Shown here one piece after another: positions 43,470 through 59,045 of a stretch of DNA of 64,000 bases. The first letter of the stretch is position 1, and every line of letters starts with the position of its first letter. Made by a program: the position numbers and the translations under genes. The DNA lies in contig NC_081844.1 in the NCBI RefSeq assembly GCF_963259705.1, positions 33,297,341-33,361,340 on the forward strand, given 5' to 3'. Source of the stretch: Myotis daubentonii. Lineage: Eukaryota > Chordata > Mammalia > Chiroptera > Vespertilionidae. The notes under the pieces were generated by a model that was not told where the DNA came from, made no database searches, and saw only the letters and a program-made list of their open reading frames with translations.

Positions 43470-43995
43470 CCTCTCTTGCCTGGCTTCCAAGGAACTCAGA
43501 ACTATCTCCCACCACAGCTATGTACCTCTCCCTCATACACATTTACACACCTTTGCGTACCGTCAGTCAGATCCACTCTCACAGTAGGCAGGCGCTGATG
43601 AGAAAACACTGAATTGCTTCTTTAACTCTGATTTCTTCTCTCACCCTGACTGCCAGGAAACTGATAGCTTTCTTTTACTCAAAAACTTTGTGTCTACTTT
43701 TATTCCCCTTGCCTCACACTCACTTGCTTAGAGACGCTCTCACACGCAAGCAGGGCCCATAGGAAGACATGCCTAAGGAGACATTGTAATGTATCCGTTT
43801 CCCCTCTTGCCTTGGCTACCAGGAAGCTCCTCACTATGTAACTCCCTGAAACTCTGTGCCCTCTCTTCTTGCTGCCATTTACCCATTCACCACAATGTAT
43901 TCAGAGACATTGTCACAGACAGACATACCCACTAGAACACATGCCTAACTAGGCACTGTAACATACTCATTTCCCCTTTTGTGCTGACTACCAGA
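43470..43995. repeat. Three diverged tandem units of about 170 bp
   Basis: A landmark 'accaggaa'-type word recurs at about 43486, 43651, 43817 and 43989. Between them, 'ctctcacac', 'acatgcctaa' and 'catttcccct' recur in the same order. Unit length is about 165-172 bp. The array starts just after the ADAMTSL5 stop and probably overlaps its 3' UTR. Confidence 0.6.
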
Positions 43996-44245
43996 AGGCT
44001 CTTTCAATTTTGTATTGATTTCAGGTGTACAGCTTAGTGGTTAGACAATCATATACTTACCTAGTGCTCCCTTTGGTATTTCCAGTGCCCAATTATCATC
44101 ATGCATAGTTATCATAATATTATTGACTATATTCCCTATGGTTTACTTTACAGCCCCATGAGTATTCAAAGATAATTTTGACAACCTCCGCAATTCTAGA
44201 AGGGGTTCCTCCAGTCCACACTGCTGTTCACCCCTTTTATATTTC
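43995..44245 (-). repeat. L1 fragment
   Basis: 'attgatttcaggtgtacagc', 'ttagtggttagacaatcata' and 'tttgacaacctccgcaattc' are typical of reverse-strand L1 sequence. Confidence 0.5.
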
Positions 44246-45691
44246 TACTTAGTTTTTACAAGCAATTTTTTAAAACAAGGGCACACTTGGCCACAGAAAT
44301 GTGTGGATGCACTGGTAGTGGGATCCACAACTGTGCTCTCACAGCGTGTACACATGTGATCTCACAAACCCCATCCCCTCTACCTGGTCCGTTCCCCACC
44401 TCCCTTCAGAATGTCTGACACTTTGTGGGAGTGGAGGACAGGGACTATATGAGGATGGGTAAACATGGCTTTTATAGGTCCCAAGCCTCTTCTCCAGGCC
44501 TGCGTGGGGGCCACGCATTCATCTCAGGCCTCCCCAGCAAAGGAAGCAGCCAGAGCCCCTCCCCTCAGGCCATCCTCATCTTCCTGTGTTGTCAGAGATT
44601 CTCTTCATTTATTCTTCTGGAGCAAGAGGGCAGACATCAGTCATGTGAGAAGTGAGGGTGTGTGGGGGGTGGCTCAGCAAACCCTCCCCCACTCTGGGTG
44701 AGGGCGCTGTCTTCTGCCTCCCCGTTCCGGATGGGTGCCCCACACTGTCATTTTGGGACAATCTGCTCTTCTGTACTATCATGGCTGTGTTTTCCCCGCT
44801 AGCATGGATACTGGCAGTGGGCAAGGGGCACACAATATCCAGGTCTCAGAGCTGGATGGGCTCAGCCCCTGACTTTGCAGATGACCTGAGGCCAGACCAC
44901 TCCCCTCTCCTGGCCTTAATTTCCCGGTCTGTGAGTACCCTTTCAGCGCTTCCTGGCTCTGATCATGGGAATCACACTCTTCTGGATTCCTTCCCTAGCC
45001 CCTCAGTTCACTCATGCATTCCTCCAACGGGTATTTATTGAGTGCCTACTGTATGCCAGGGGCCCAACAGTGCTTAGACCATCCCAGGCCTGGCTCTGTC
45101 ATCTGCAACGAGTGCTGAAGCTGGAGAAACCTCAGTGCCCCAACTTCCGTGGGCAAAGTGGGATGCAGTTCTGGAGGGAGATGTGGGGCCTGGGCGCCCA
45201 CTGGTGGCAGGATGGGGGAAAGGTAGTCAAGGCACTGGTTACCTGCAGCCCTGAAGGGCCCTATGCTTATGTACCTCCTCCTCCACCCCACTTCTCTCAT
45301 CTGCACTTGCCTTCCTCAAGAATGCCTCTCCTCACCCACCAGCCTTACACCAGCACCCACTTACGGCTCCATTCTTCCCACCACTGGCCTGAGGTTGTCC
45401 CCTCTGCCTCCATGTAGTATGGGGATATGTCTGGGAATAAGGGTCTCAGGCCTTCTCAGCCCCAGAACTCCTAATCCCAAAGCATCTGGACTGGCTGACG
45501 AGAGGTGCCTGCTCCTGGGAAGGGCCAGCACAGAGTCTCCTCCGGCAGACAGGGTGGCCTGTGGCCGAGAGCAGTGACTTCCCCAGCCTTTCACAGCTCC
45601 TCCTGTAATGGTCTTGTAACACTCCCAGTAAACATGCCATTGTTTTGATATGCTCTTTCATTTTAAAGCAGTCTAACCGTTTAAAGAGAGA

Positions 45692-45912
45692 AGAGCCGAA
45701 ACCGGTTTGGCTCAGTGGATAGAGCGTCGGCCTGCGGACTGAAAGGTCCCAGGTTCGATTCTGGTCAAGGGCATGTACCTGGGTTGCGGGCACATCCCCA
45801 GTAGGAGATGTGCAGGAGGCAGCTGATCGATGTTTCTCTCTCTTTGATGTTTCTAACTCTCTATCTCTCTCCCTTCCTCTCTGTAAAACATCAATAAAAT
45901 ATATTTTTTAAA
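45692..45912 (+). repeat. Ves SINE
   Basis: Full-length forward copy, 'gccgaaaccggtttggctca' to 'aatcaataaaatatattttt'-type tail (here 'catcaataaaat'). Confidence 0.95.
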
Positions 45913-46589
45913 AAAAACCTTTTAAAAAAAAGAGAGAGAAGAAAATCTTGCAATTCTAAAGTTGCTCAAATTCAACAGCGTGGTGGTTCAGGAAGGAACT
46001 ACCATTTGTACTTGCCAAGCAACGTATTATGCTGTTTTGCATTGAAACACTAATAACTCCAGGTGGTTACATAGAATGACAGAAACAAAGTGAAGCATTC
46101 TGTTTTTTTCCTCTTTACAGTCAGTCCTCAGCCCTTTTTCATTAGTTACTGTGTCCCTGCAGGGATACGCTAGCCCATCTGGGTTAGAGGCACACACATT
46201 GCCCGGAGTGACTGCAAATGGGTAGGAACCTCCTCTTGAAGGAAGCACAGGTGGCACATCCTTGCTTGTACAGAACTGGGAATTCTCCAAATTGACTTCC
46301 CACAGATGGTGATGTTTATTAAAAGATGAATTAAAACAGGCATGTTTGAAACTTGCATCCATATTAGTAAGAATAACGGTAATTGTAATTATTTCATTAG
46401 CCCCACAAAAGGTTGTTTTCAATATTTCTGAACGCCAGCTCTGGGGGGTCTGTCATGTTTTTCCTTTCTAATTCTCTGCAGAGGGCACCACTCTGTCATC
46501 TGCCCTTCTCTCACTGACCCTGTACCAGACGGCTGACACATGGGAGGACACATGTCCACTTAAAGAGCCACAGAAAGCCTTGGACTGTC

Positions 46590-47330
46590 TGAGAGCTCAC
46601 AGGTTTAGATGTGGGCATACAGGTGAGGTTGGCAGAACCACTTTGGAAAACAGTTTGGCCATGTCTGCTATAGATGAACAAAAATCTCAGTAGCAAGTTA
46701 GATATGTCCAAGTCCCAACCCCCAGAATCTGTGAATGGGATCTTATTTGGAAAAAGGATCTTGGCAGATATAATTAAGGGTCTCAAGATAAGATCATTCC
46801 GGATTACCTGAGTGGGCACTAAATCCAATGACAAGTATCCTCATAAGAGGCATGCAAAGGAGAGACAGAGAAGAGGGCCATGTGACAATGGAGGCAGAGA
46901 CTGGGGCAATGAGGCCACAAGCCCAGAAGCTGGAACAGGCCGGAAGGACCCTCCCTGGAATCGCAGGAGGGAGCGTGGCCCCTAACACTGACTTCTGGCC
47001 CCCATAATGTGAGAGACTGAATCTTTGTTGTTTCAAGGCCCCCCGCCCCCAGTGTGTGGTAATTTGTTATGGTCGCCCCAGAAGACTCAGAGGCTCACCC
47101 TATACTCTCCAATCTCTGAGAAAGGAGAGCCGCACTCACCAAAGGTCAGTTCTAGAATGTTCCTAGCAGCTTTAGTCATAATAACCCAAAATGGGAAACT
47201 ACTCAAATGCCCATCAACAATGGAATGGGGCAAATAATTCTGGCCTACCCACAGGATGAAATGCTCTCCACCAATGAAAAAGAGCAAAGTACTGATAGTG
47301 CCCACAGTGGTGTGAGTCTCACAGACACAG
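46590..47330 (+). repeat. L1 fragment interrupted by an old LTR
   Basis: L1-like ends at about 46620-46690 ('accactttggaaaacagttt') and 47130-47310 ('actactcaaatgcccatcaa', 'ggatgaaatgctctccacca') flank an MLT1-like LTR at 46695-47095. Confidence 0.55.
46695..47095 (+). repeat. Old MaLR-like LTR
   Basis: The best-preserved copy of this type in the window: 'gggatcttatttggaaaaag', 'ataattaagggtctcaagat', 'actaaatccaatgacaagta' and 'ctttgttgtttcaag'. Confidence 0.65.
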
Positions 47331-47468
47331 CTCTGAGTCAGATAGGAAAGGACAGAGATACCATTGGGGGTGGGGAGTGACTGGGAGGGGCTGGCCCTGT
47401 TGCCTTAGTAGCTCTGAGTCACTGGTTACACTTTTCTGTAGGTTTAAGAATAAAACAAACTATGTGCT

Positions 47469-47604
47469 CAGCCGGCGTGGCTATGAACCAGGAGGTCACA
47501 GGTTGGATTCCCGGTCAGGGCACATGCCTGGGTTACAGGCTCGATCCCTAATAGGGGGCGAGCAGGAGGCAGCCAATCCATGGTTCTCTCTTATCATGGA
47601 TATT

Positions 47605-47661
<57 letters not shown>

Positions 47662-47690
47662 GAAATCAATAAAAATATATTTAAAAAAAC
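47469..47690 (+). repeat. Ves SINE lacking part of its A-box region
   Basis: Forward copy in which 'cagccggcgtggc' runs straight into 'tatgaaccaggaggtcacag', so about 18 bases of the tRNA-like head are missing. The body is expanded to (TC)n at about 47605-47660. Confidence 0.88.
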
Positions 47691-47846
47691 AATAAAAAAT
47701 ATAAAATAAAACAAGTCTGAGGGGCTAAAGGTCACTGTTTCCATCTGGGGAGACAGGTGTGTATCCTCCCTATCTGTACTGCCTGGTGAGCTGACCAGGG
47801 CAGGGGGACAGGGACAGCCTCTGAGCACCTGTTTCACCACCTAGGG

Positions 47847-48081
47847 CAGTGATGGCGAACCTTTTGAGCTCAGCGTGTCAGCATTTTGAAAAACCCTAAC
47901 TTAACTCTGGTGCCGAGTCACATATAGAATTTTTTTGATGTTTGCAACCATAGTAAAACAAAGACTTATATTTTTGATATTTATTTTATATATTTAAATG
48001 CCATTTAACAAAGAAAAATCAACCAAAAAAATGAGTTCGCGTATCACCTCTGACATGCGTGTCATAGGTTCGCCATCACTG
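47847..48081 (+). mobile_element. 235-bp non-autonomous hAT element (intact copy)
   Basis: Terminal inverted repeats cagtgatggcgaacct and its complement ending gccatcactg. Flanks acctaggg / accaggga fit an 8-bp duplication with one slip. AT-rich interior, no coding capacity. Same family and exact length as the interrupted copy at 50071-51167. Confidence 0.88.
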
Positions 48082-48239
48082 ACCAGGGACAGCAGGGTAG
48101 GGGGGAAGCAAGGTGCAGAGCGAGCCCAGCACTGCCCCACCCCCAGGCCACAGCCACAGCACATTCTTCAAACAGCTGGGCCAGTGATAAGCAGATTCTG
48201 AGATCCCTGTCCCCAACACCCACGTAGGCCTCTTAGCAG

Positions 48240-48605
48240 ACCTTTGATCAGTCCCTTCCTCCCTCTTGACAAATCTTACATCCCCAGGAAAAGCCAAAGT
48301 CCTTACCACGCCTTCCAGATATCTGCACGGTCCACCCCCTGGCTCACCTCCTCTCTCCCCCTCATTCACTCAGATCCAGCCACACAGGTCTCCCTGTTCT
48401 TCCTACACTCTGCCAGGCTCTGCCTTTGAAGAGGCTCTTCTCTCTGCTGGACCACCCCTGTCCGATTCTCACCAGATTCATGCCCTCACCTTCTTCATGT
48501 CTTTACATGAATGTCATTTTCATAGACAGGCCTTTCTCTGACCCTGACATTGCAGCCCTGGCCCCCTCAACTTCGGCTGCATTTCCCCATGTCATTCACC
48601 TCACT
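48240..48605. repeat. Probable L2 fragment
   Basis: 'gaagaggctcttctctctgc', 'gaatgtcattttcatagaca' and 'ggcctttctctgaccctgac' have the order of an old L2 3' region, ending at a Ves SINE. Confidence 0.4.
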
Positions 48606-48611
48606 CTGACA

Positions 48612-48829
48612 TGTTTTTTTTTTAATTAAATTTTTTTATTTTATTGATTTAAGGGTGAGGGAGAGAGAAACATCATCATTGTGAGAGAGAAACATGGATC
48701 AGTTGTCTCCCATATGCGCCCTGAACTGGGGATTGAACCCGAAATCTGGGTATGTGCCCTGATCAGGAGTTGAACCCACGACCCTTAGATGCACAGGTGA
48801 TGCTCCAACCAACTGAGCCCCAGGGCTCC
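48612..48829 (-). repeat. Ves-like SINE
   Basis: Reverse copy: T-rich start, 'ttttattgatttaagggtga', and the eroded head complement 'actgagccccagggc'. Confidence 0.82.
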
Positions 48830-49499
48830 CTCTGACATGTTATACATGTATCATGCCAATTGTTGCCTTCCCAAACTACCAGGAGCAGGAAATTTTTAAC
48901 TCTCTGGGTCAATACTGTAACCCTGGCTCCTAGAGGAGGGGTTGGAATACAACAAACGCTCAATATCCGCGTAACACTCAGCACTTCCTCCTCCTTTGTT
49001 AGAATTCTCAAGGATGAGGACACGGGCAGTGGTATTGGTAGCTGCAGAGGGCTGCCTCCTTTTTGGGGAAAGCTGTCTTAGAGTCACCACCAGCTGGGAA
49101 CTGCAAGCCTGGCTAAGGAGCGAGGGGCATGGCATGTCACAGGATTGCAAGACTTGGCTGATGTGTTTGGGCAAAAACTGGGTGTCTTGGTCAGGGACGG
49201 TAGGGTCTTCGCCTTCCAACGCTGCGCACACCCACCCCAGAGCAGAGCAGACACCGGCCGCTGCGGCAGGGGGTTGCGGGGTGGGGCGGGAGGTGGTGGG
49301 ATCTATGGGAGAGGGTTGGCCAGGGGCCCTGAGACTCGTGAGGACCTGAGGCCGTGCGTAAGGCTGGACTGAAGCTGAGCAGAGTCGGCCAAGCGGCCAA
49401 GCGTAGGCCTGGGAGTCGCTTTCATCCCTGGTCGGAGGGTGGTGGGGCCTGTTGGGCGGGTCCGAGGGGAACTCGACCATGGCTGCCTTTTCTGTTAAG

Positions 49500-49760
49500 C
49501 CTTCCTAGAGCTATTAATTAGTTTAGCAAATGTTTATTGACCTGCTACTATGTTCCAGGCGGAACACAGCACGGGACAGACAGAAACTCAGCCGCTGTGG
49601 CGCTCACAGTCTAATGGGGCAGGCAGGCGAGAGGCAAGAGAAATAGGTAAAACACGTCATGTTGAGATGGAGACATGGCGGGTCATGTAGATTTTATATA
49701 GAGGGATCAGGGAAGACCTCCCTGCGAAGAAGGCATTTGAGTCAAAACGTGAAAACAGTG
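49500..49760 (+). repeat. Probable L2/MIR-type fragment
   Basis: 'gcaaatgtttattgacctgc', 'actatgttccaggcggaaca' and 'gcgctcacagtctaatgggg' match the usual order of an old L2-type element. Confidence 0.45.
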
Positions 49761-50070
49761 AGGGAGAGTGTGATGGCGCAGACCCCCTAGGCACCTCTGT
49801 TCTGGAAGGATCTCCGGGGCCCTCCGTTAGTCCCTCAGCTGAGCCAGGTGCCCCCAGGTCAGGCTCCACAGCCCGATTGTCCCTGCCTTTGCCTTTCAGG
49901 CCTGCCCTTGCTCATTTCTCAGGTGTCAGCTCACTCACCACCTCAGGCATCTCTCCTTTTTTGTCACTGCTTCCTTTCCTCTCCATATTTCTTGGGTACC
50001 CTCTTTCCATTTCCTGTCTCCTTGCCTGTCCTCAATTTAAATGGCAAAGATTTCCTTTTACTCACTAGTG

Positions 50071-51167
50071 CAGTGATGGCGAACCTATGACACGAGTGTC
50101 AGAGGTGACAATCTGCCGGGGTCCAACCCCAGCAGGTCCAGGGGTTCCCAAAGGCGTAGACGGAGTCGGCGAAGAAGGAAGGACACGGAGACAGTGTTCA
50201 GTTGATCAGCAGCCTAGCCAGGATCTCTAGCCAGGATCTCCAGCCAAGTTCTGGTCTGGATCTCCAGAGAGGTTCTGCATAGGATCTCCAGCCAGGTTCT
50301 GTGTCCATGTTGTCTTGCTAGGTTCTCCAGCCAGGCTCCGTCGAGGCTCTCCAGCCAGGCTCAGTCACCAGGTTCCAGTCAGGCTCTCCTGCCAATCTCC
50401 GCAGTCAGGTTCAGTCCAGGATCCCCTGCCATGCTCTCTCGCCAGGCTCCGCCTCCAGGCTCCGAGGCCAGTCCCTGTCCAGGATCCTCCGGCATGCTCT
50501 CTCCAGCGAAGTTCTTCTGTCTCTAGAGAACGCTCTGTGTAGGTTCTGTGCCTAGGCTCTGTCTCTCTTGGTCCTGTCTTCCAAGCCCTGTCTCTGAAGT
50601 TCTGTCTTATAAGTTCTGTGTTCTGAATTCTGTCTTGTTACATCTGTATTTATACCAGTTGATTTTAATCCTGTCAATTTCTATTCCAAAGGTTAGGGCG
50701 TTTCTTATCTCCATTCCAGGGAGTAAAGATTATGTAGCTTAAGCATGATTGTTCATAGTTAAAGTGATTAGTTACCCGCCTGGCACTTAGTTGAGGGGTT
50801 TTATTCCCTCCCTAACTTCAGGGGAAAATCCCTACCTGGGGATTCAACCTTTCTCGGAGAGGTGACCTTGGTTAAAACACAGCGCCAAGAAGGTGAGCAA
50901 ACATATTAAGAACCGTATGCCATATATGCCAGGTCCCTTGAAACAGCAAGGATGGACCGGCTCCCGGCAACAATCAAACTCATTTTTTTGGTTGATTTTT
51001 CTTTGTTAAATGGCATTTAAGTATATAAAATAAATATCAAAAATATAAATCTTTGTTTTACTATGGTTGCAAAGATCAAAAAATTTCTATATGTGACACG
51101 GCACCAGAGTTAAGTTAGGGTTTTTCAAAATGCTGACACACCGAGCTCAAAAGGTTCGCCATCACTG
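50071..51167 (-). mobile_element. 235-bp hAT element interrupted by a solo LTR
   Basis: Ends cagtgatggcgaac and ttcgccatcactg. Flanked by a perfect 8-bp duplication cactagtg (50063-50070 and 51168-51175). Removing the LTR and one copy of its 6-bp duplication leaves exactly 235 bp, the length of the intact copy at 47847. It lies in opposite orientation to that copy. Confidence 0.93.
50114..50969 (-). mobile_element. Solo LTR of a class II (betaretrovirus-like) ERV
   Basis: 856 bp, beginning TG and ending CA on either strand (tgccgggg...cccggca), flanked by a perfect 6-bp duplication acaatc (50108-50113 and 50970-50975). A 6-bp duplication is usual for class II ERVs. On the minus strand a TATA-like 'ggtataaatac' (about 50650-50660) precedes a region of short degenerate direct repeats (about 50200-50560), giving a U3-R-U5 order and setting the strand. 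No gag, pro, pol or env sequence is present. Confidence 0.88.
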
Positions 51168-52366
51168 CACTAGTGAATGCCCGGCATTTAGTGTGGTGCC
51201 CTCCGCTGCCACATACTAAATACTACTTTTTTTTCTTAATTGAAAGAATAGAGACTAACTGCCATAAAAAGAAAAGGAACTGGGTGTCTCCAGACATTGC
51301 CCAGCACCTTTGAGAAAAAACTGCCCCCAGTTGAGAACCACTGAGTTACAGCCTCAGAAGCACCTGCAGTGTCAGGGTTTGCGGTTCATCCTGCTAACCC
51401 TTCTCTTGTGTTTGCATCAGAAGCTGTGGCCCCCTAAGACCACGGGGAAGCAGAGCTTGGGTGGCAGGAGCTGAGTGGTGAGATGGGTGGCCTGATGGAT
51501 TCTGTGGGGCCCAGGTCCTCCCCAGCTGTGAAAGCAGATGCCTTTGTGTTACAGCCCCTTCCTCAGGGGACAAAACCTGATCCCCAGGCTCCAGGTGGAG
51601 CTCGTTGCAGGCGCAGTTCAGGCTTCAGGCACCCCTGCTTCCACTGAGACCGCCTCCTGGTCCAGCTCCACTCCCACCCCCACCCCGTCCCCCAGCTTCC
51701 AGTTCAAGATCTGCCTCCAGGGATCTATAGCTGTACAGGGGAGCATTCTGTATTTTATATACTGTTGGATTGGATTTGCTGTTCTTTCTTTGGGCTTTTT
51801 GCATCTGCATCCATTCCTGATTTCATGAACAGGGTCATGCCAGCCTCACAAAGGAAACCCAAGTGAAGGCTGAAGGAGGCCCCGTTAGTGTTCACCCAAC
51901 TCCCCTCTCTCCATTTCCATGAATGCCAGTCTGTCAACTGCCAGCCCCAAGGCCTCTCTGCTGCCTGCAGAGGGATGCTGGCTGAAACGAATGGCCACGG
52001 CTCCCCCAGTGGATAGTCCCTGGATCCCTCAGCACCTGAACAGAGGGTCTCAGGTGTGCACTGGACACAGGTTCCAGGCTTGGCCACACCCAGTTCTTTG
52101 GCTCCTTCCCCTACCCACTCCCTACTGAAGCTTCCTGAGGTCCCCTTCCAGAAAAGGGACTTGTACTCCAATTCTCATCTCTGATTCATCTCAGCCACTT
52201 GGCAAGACCATAATTCTGGGCCTCAGTTTCTTATCTTTAAAGTGGGGCTACACAGCAACCTCTCCTGATTAGATGGGAGGATCCCTGCAAAGAACACCTG
52301 GTTCCCCCCCACCCCGCCCACACACACACCCAGGACAGACAGCAAAGAAGGCTCTGCGAGATGTAT

Positions 52367-53584
52367 TTTATTGAGCCCTGTCCTAGCAGGATAGGTGTTT
52401 CAGGCGCCAGCAGTGCTGTAGGTATTGGAGCCAGGAGTGGTGGTGGGGCCAGTGGCAGGTGATTTCAGTGGTGGACTCTGAGGTGTACTCCAGAGGGAAC
52501 CCAGAAAGGTAGGAGACAGGCAGCTCGGGCTCTGAGGTACTGGTTTGGGGCTGCTGCTCGTGCACTGAGGTACTGGTTGGGGGCTGCGCTGGGGACGTCT
52601 TCTGATGTTTGCTGGACTTAGAGGCCTTGGGGGCTGACTCCGTTGGTCTATTAGAGCTGTCGTGGGGCTGCATGGGGATGGTGGTACCACTGGGAGATGG
52701 CTGCGCTGGGGACGTCTTCTGATGTTTGCTGGACTTAGAGGCCTTGGGGGCTGACTCCGTTGGTCTATTAGGGCTGTCGTGGGGCTGCATGGGGATGGTG
52801 GTACCACTGGGAGATGGCTGCGCTATGGATGTCTTCTGATGTTTGCTGGACTTAGAGCCCTTGAGGGCCGACTCCCCTGGTCTATTGGGACTGCTGTGGG
52901 GCTGCATGGGGATGCCAGTACCACTGGGAGATATCAGTGTTGGGGACGTCTTCTGATGTTTGCTGGACTTAGAGGCCTTGGGGGCTGACTCCGTTGGTTT
53001 ATTAGGGCTGCTGTGGGGCTGCATGGGGATGGTGGTACCACTGGGAGATATCAGTGTTGGGGACATCTTCTGATGTTTGTTGGACTTAGAGCCCTTGAGG
53101 GCTGACTCCCCTGGTCTACTGGGACTGCTGTGGGGCTGCATGGGGATGGTGGTACCACTGGGAGATGGCACAGTAGGGGGGGGCTGGCTGGAGAAGGTGC
53201 TGGGATGATGCACAGAGCCTGAACCAGGGCCGGGGGACTGCTGGGCTGGCTGGGAGGGGCCCAAGGAAGTGACAGATGGCTGGGGGTGCTGCTGACCATA
53301 GGCCTGGGGCTGGTTGGAAGAATTGGCTCTCGCACTAGATGCTTTTGAGGAAGACTGGACCTGGGATTTGCCAGGCAGCTTGGAGCCACTGGCAGAGCCT
53401 GTGACCAAGGATTGAGAATGGGACAGGCCAAAGGTGGTACATGAGGCATTCCCAGAGGCTGGCTTGATTGGGGCTGAGGGAACAGAGGGGGTCTGTTCTG
53501 AGGAATCAGTTGAGGAATCCGTGGAGGACCTGGTGCCTTTTAGCTGGCCGGCCAGCTTCTCTGCACGGGGACTGGGTAGGGACT
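52367..53584 (-). other. REEP6: REEP6 3' UTR / terminal exon remainder
   Basis: Follows the REEP6 TGA (53587-53585) and ends at a minus-strand AATAAA at 52372-52367. Nearly all of it is one open frame different from the REEP6 frame, including five 117-bp repeats. Another AATAAA (52998-53003) arises within one repeat unit. Confidence 0.7.
52590..53175 (-). repeat. 117-bp minisatellite, five units, in REEP6 last exon
   Basis: The plus-strand word gatgtttg recurs at about 52604, 52721, 52838, 52955 and 53072, exactly 117 bp apart. Units alternate between two subtypes (with 'cccttgagggc' or 'gccttgggggc'), suggesting growth by multi-unit duplication. Confidence 0.92.
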
Positions 53585-58101
<4,517 letters not shown>

Positions 58102-59045
58102 GGCAACGGCGGGACCGGGGTTGGCAGCCGGAGCTCGATCTCGGAGCTACGCACCGGTCCCGCCGGGCACGAGCCGCCTTCTTCAGAAGAGAGTCGCACC
58201 GCTCTGCTCCCGGGCTGGTCTTTGCCTCCTGTTTGGTCCCCGCCTCCCGCCCGACGCACCGGCCAATGGGAGGGCAGGGCGGGCAAAGGAGGTGGGGCCT
58301 GCCCCGTCTCCCCCGCCTCATTGCCCTCTGGCGGGCAGTGGCCGCCGCAGGCGCGACCTGAAGGAAGAGGGCGGGGCGCAGAGGCCGAGGGCGCCGATTG
58401 GTCGAGGGGAAGCGGGACGTAGCTGATTGGGGGGGCGGGGTCTTGGCCGGGGATTATTGGCTGAGCGGTGGTGTAAGTGGAGCTGGGGGAGGAGAGAAGC
58501 GTGCTGTAGTAGACAGAGTTGGTGGGAGGGGCCTTAAAAAGACCAGAGTTGATTGGAGAAAGGGTAAGAGCTTCATTAGCAAGAACAGAGGAGGGGCGGG
58601 GCATATTATAAAGACTGCGGGAAGGAATCTGAGGGGCGGGTATGGGGCGGAGCTAAATTGAGAAGTGGCGCTCACTCTACAGAGCAATCCTGGTTGGACG
58701 GGAGAGGAGGGGCTGATTCTAGGGAGGGGTGTGTAGGAAGGGGTGCGGCTAAATAAAAGGGCGGGGTCAATCATAACAATAGTGAACTCCTCTGGGTCAG
58801 AAGAATGGGGTCAATATACAGATAGGGAGACTGAGGCTCCAGAGGGTTTGGGTCTGCGTGTGTCCACCCTCCCATTTCTGTCGGGACTTCGCGCCTCCAA
58901 AGGGGAGACGCAAGGACCCCTGGGAGTTGAAGCCTTTCAAGGGTTGCTATGGTGCCGGGGGCGGGGCGGGCGCTTGGGCCAGCACGGCGGTTTGGCCAGG
59001 GGGAGGGGCTTTTGGAGGCCCGGCCCCGCCCCCGCCCCCGCCGCC
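58102..59045. promoter_or_regulatory. Divergent REEP6 / PCSK4 promoter
   Basis: 944 bp between the two start codons, CpG-rich on both sides. CCAAT-type words recur in both directions (ccaat at about 58263, gattgg at about 58396 and 58424, attgg at about 58456 and 58552) with GC boxes (for example 'gggggggcggggtc' near 58428-58441 and 'gggggcggggcggg' near 58957). No TATA box close to either start. Both genes are known to be testis-active. Confidence 0.6.

Larger units (their letters stand above)
43420..52366. other. ADAMTSL5-REEP6 intergenic region
   Basis: Tail-to-tail spacer. Contents listed separately: about 170-bp tandem units, L1 and LTR pieces, Ves SINEs, two 235-bp hAT elements and a solo LTR. 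Stretches 44250-45690, 45920-46590, 48830-49500, 49760-50060 and 51180-52360 show no gene or clear repeat apart from short MIR/L2-like scraps (for example 45010-45070). No obvious poly(A) signal for ADAMTSL5 was found close to its stop. Confidence 0.65.

Noticed and set aside
50114..50969. Search for retroviral genes next to the LTR
   Set aside because: The LTR is directly flanked by its target duplication on both sides, so it is a solo LTR with no internal genes.
52590..53175. Regular spacing suggesting a CRISPR-like array
   Set aside because: The whole 117-bp unit repeats with no unique spacers; it is a minisatellite in a eukaryotic exon.
58743..59045. In-frame ATG upstream of the chosen PCSK4 start
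   Set aside because: It lies in the promoter region and would bury the signal peptide; the ATG at 59046 has a strong context and a proper signal sequence.
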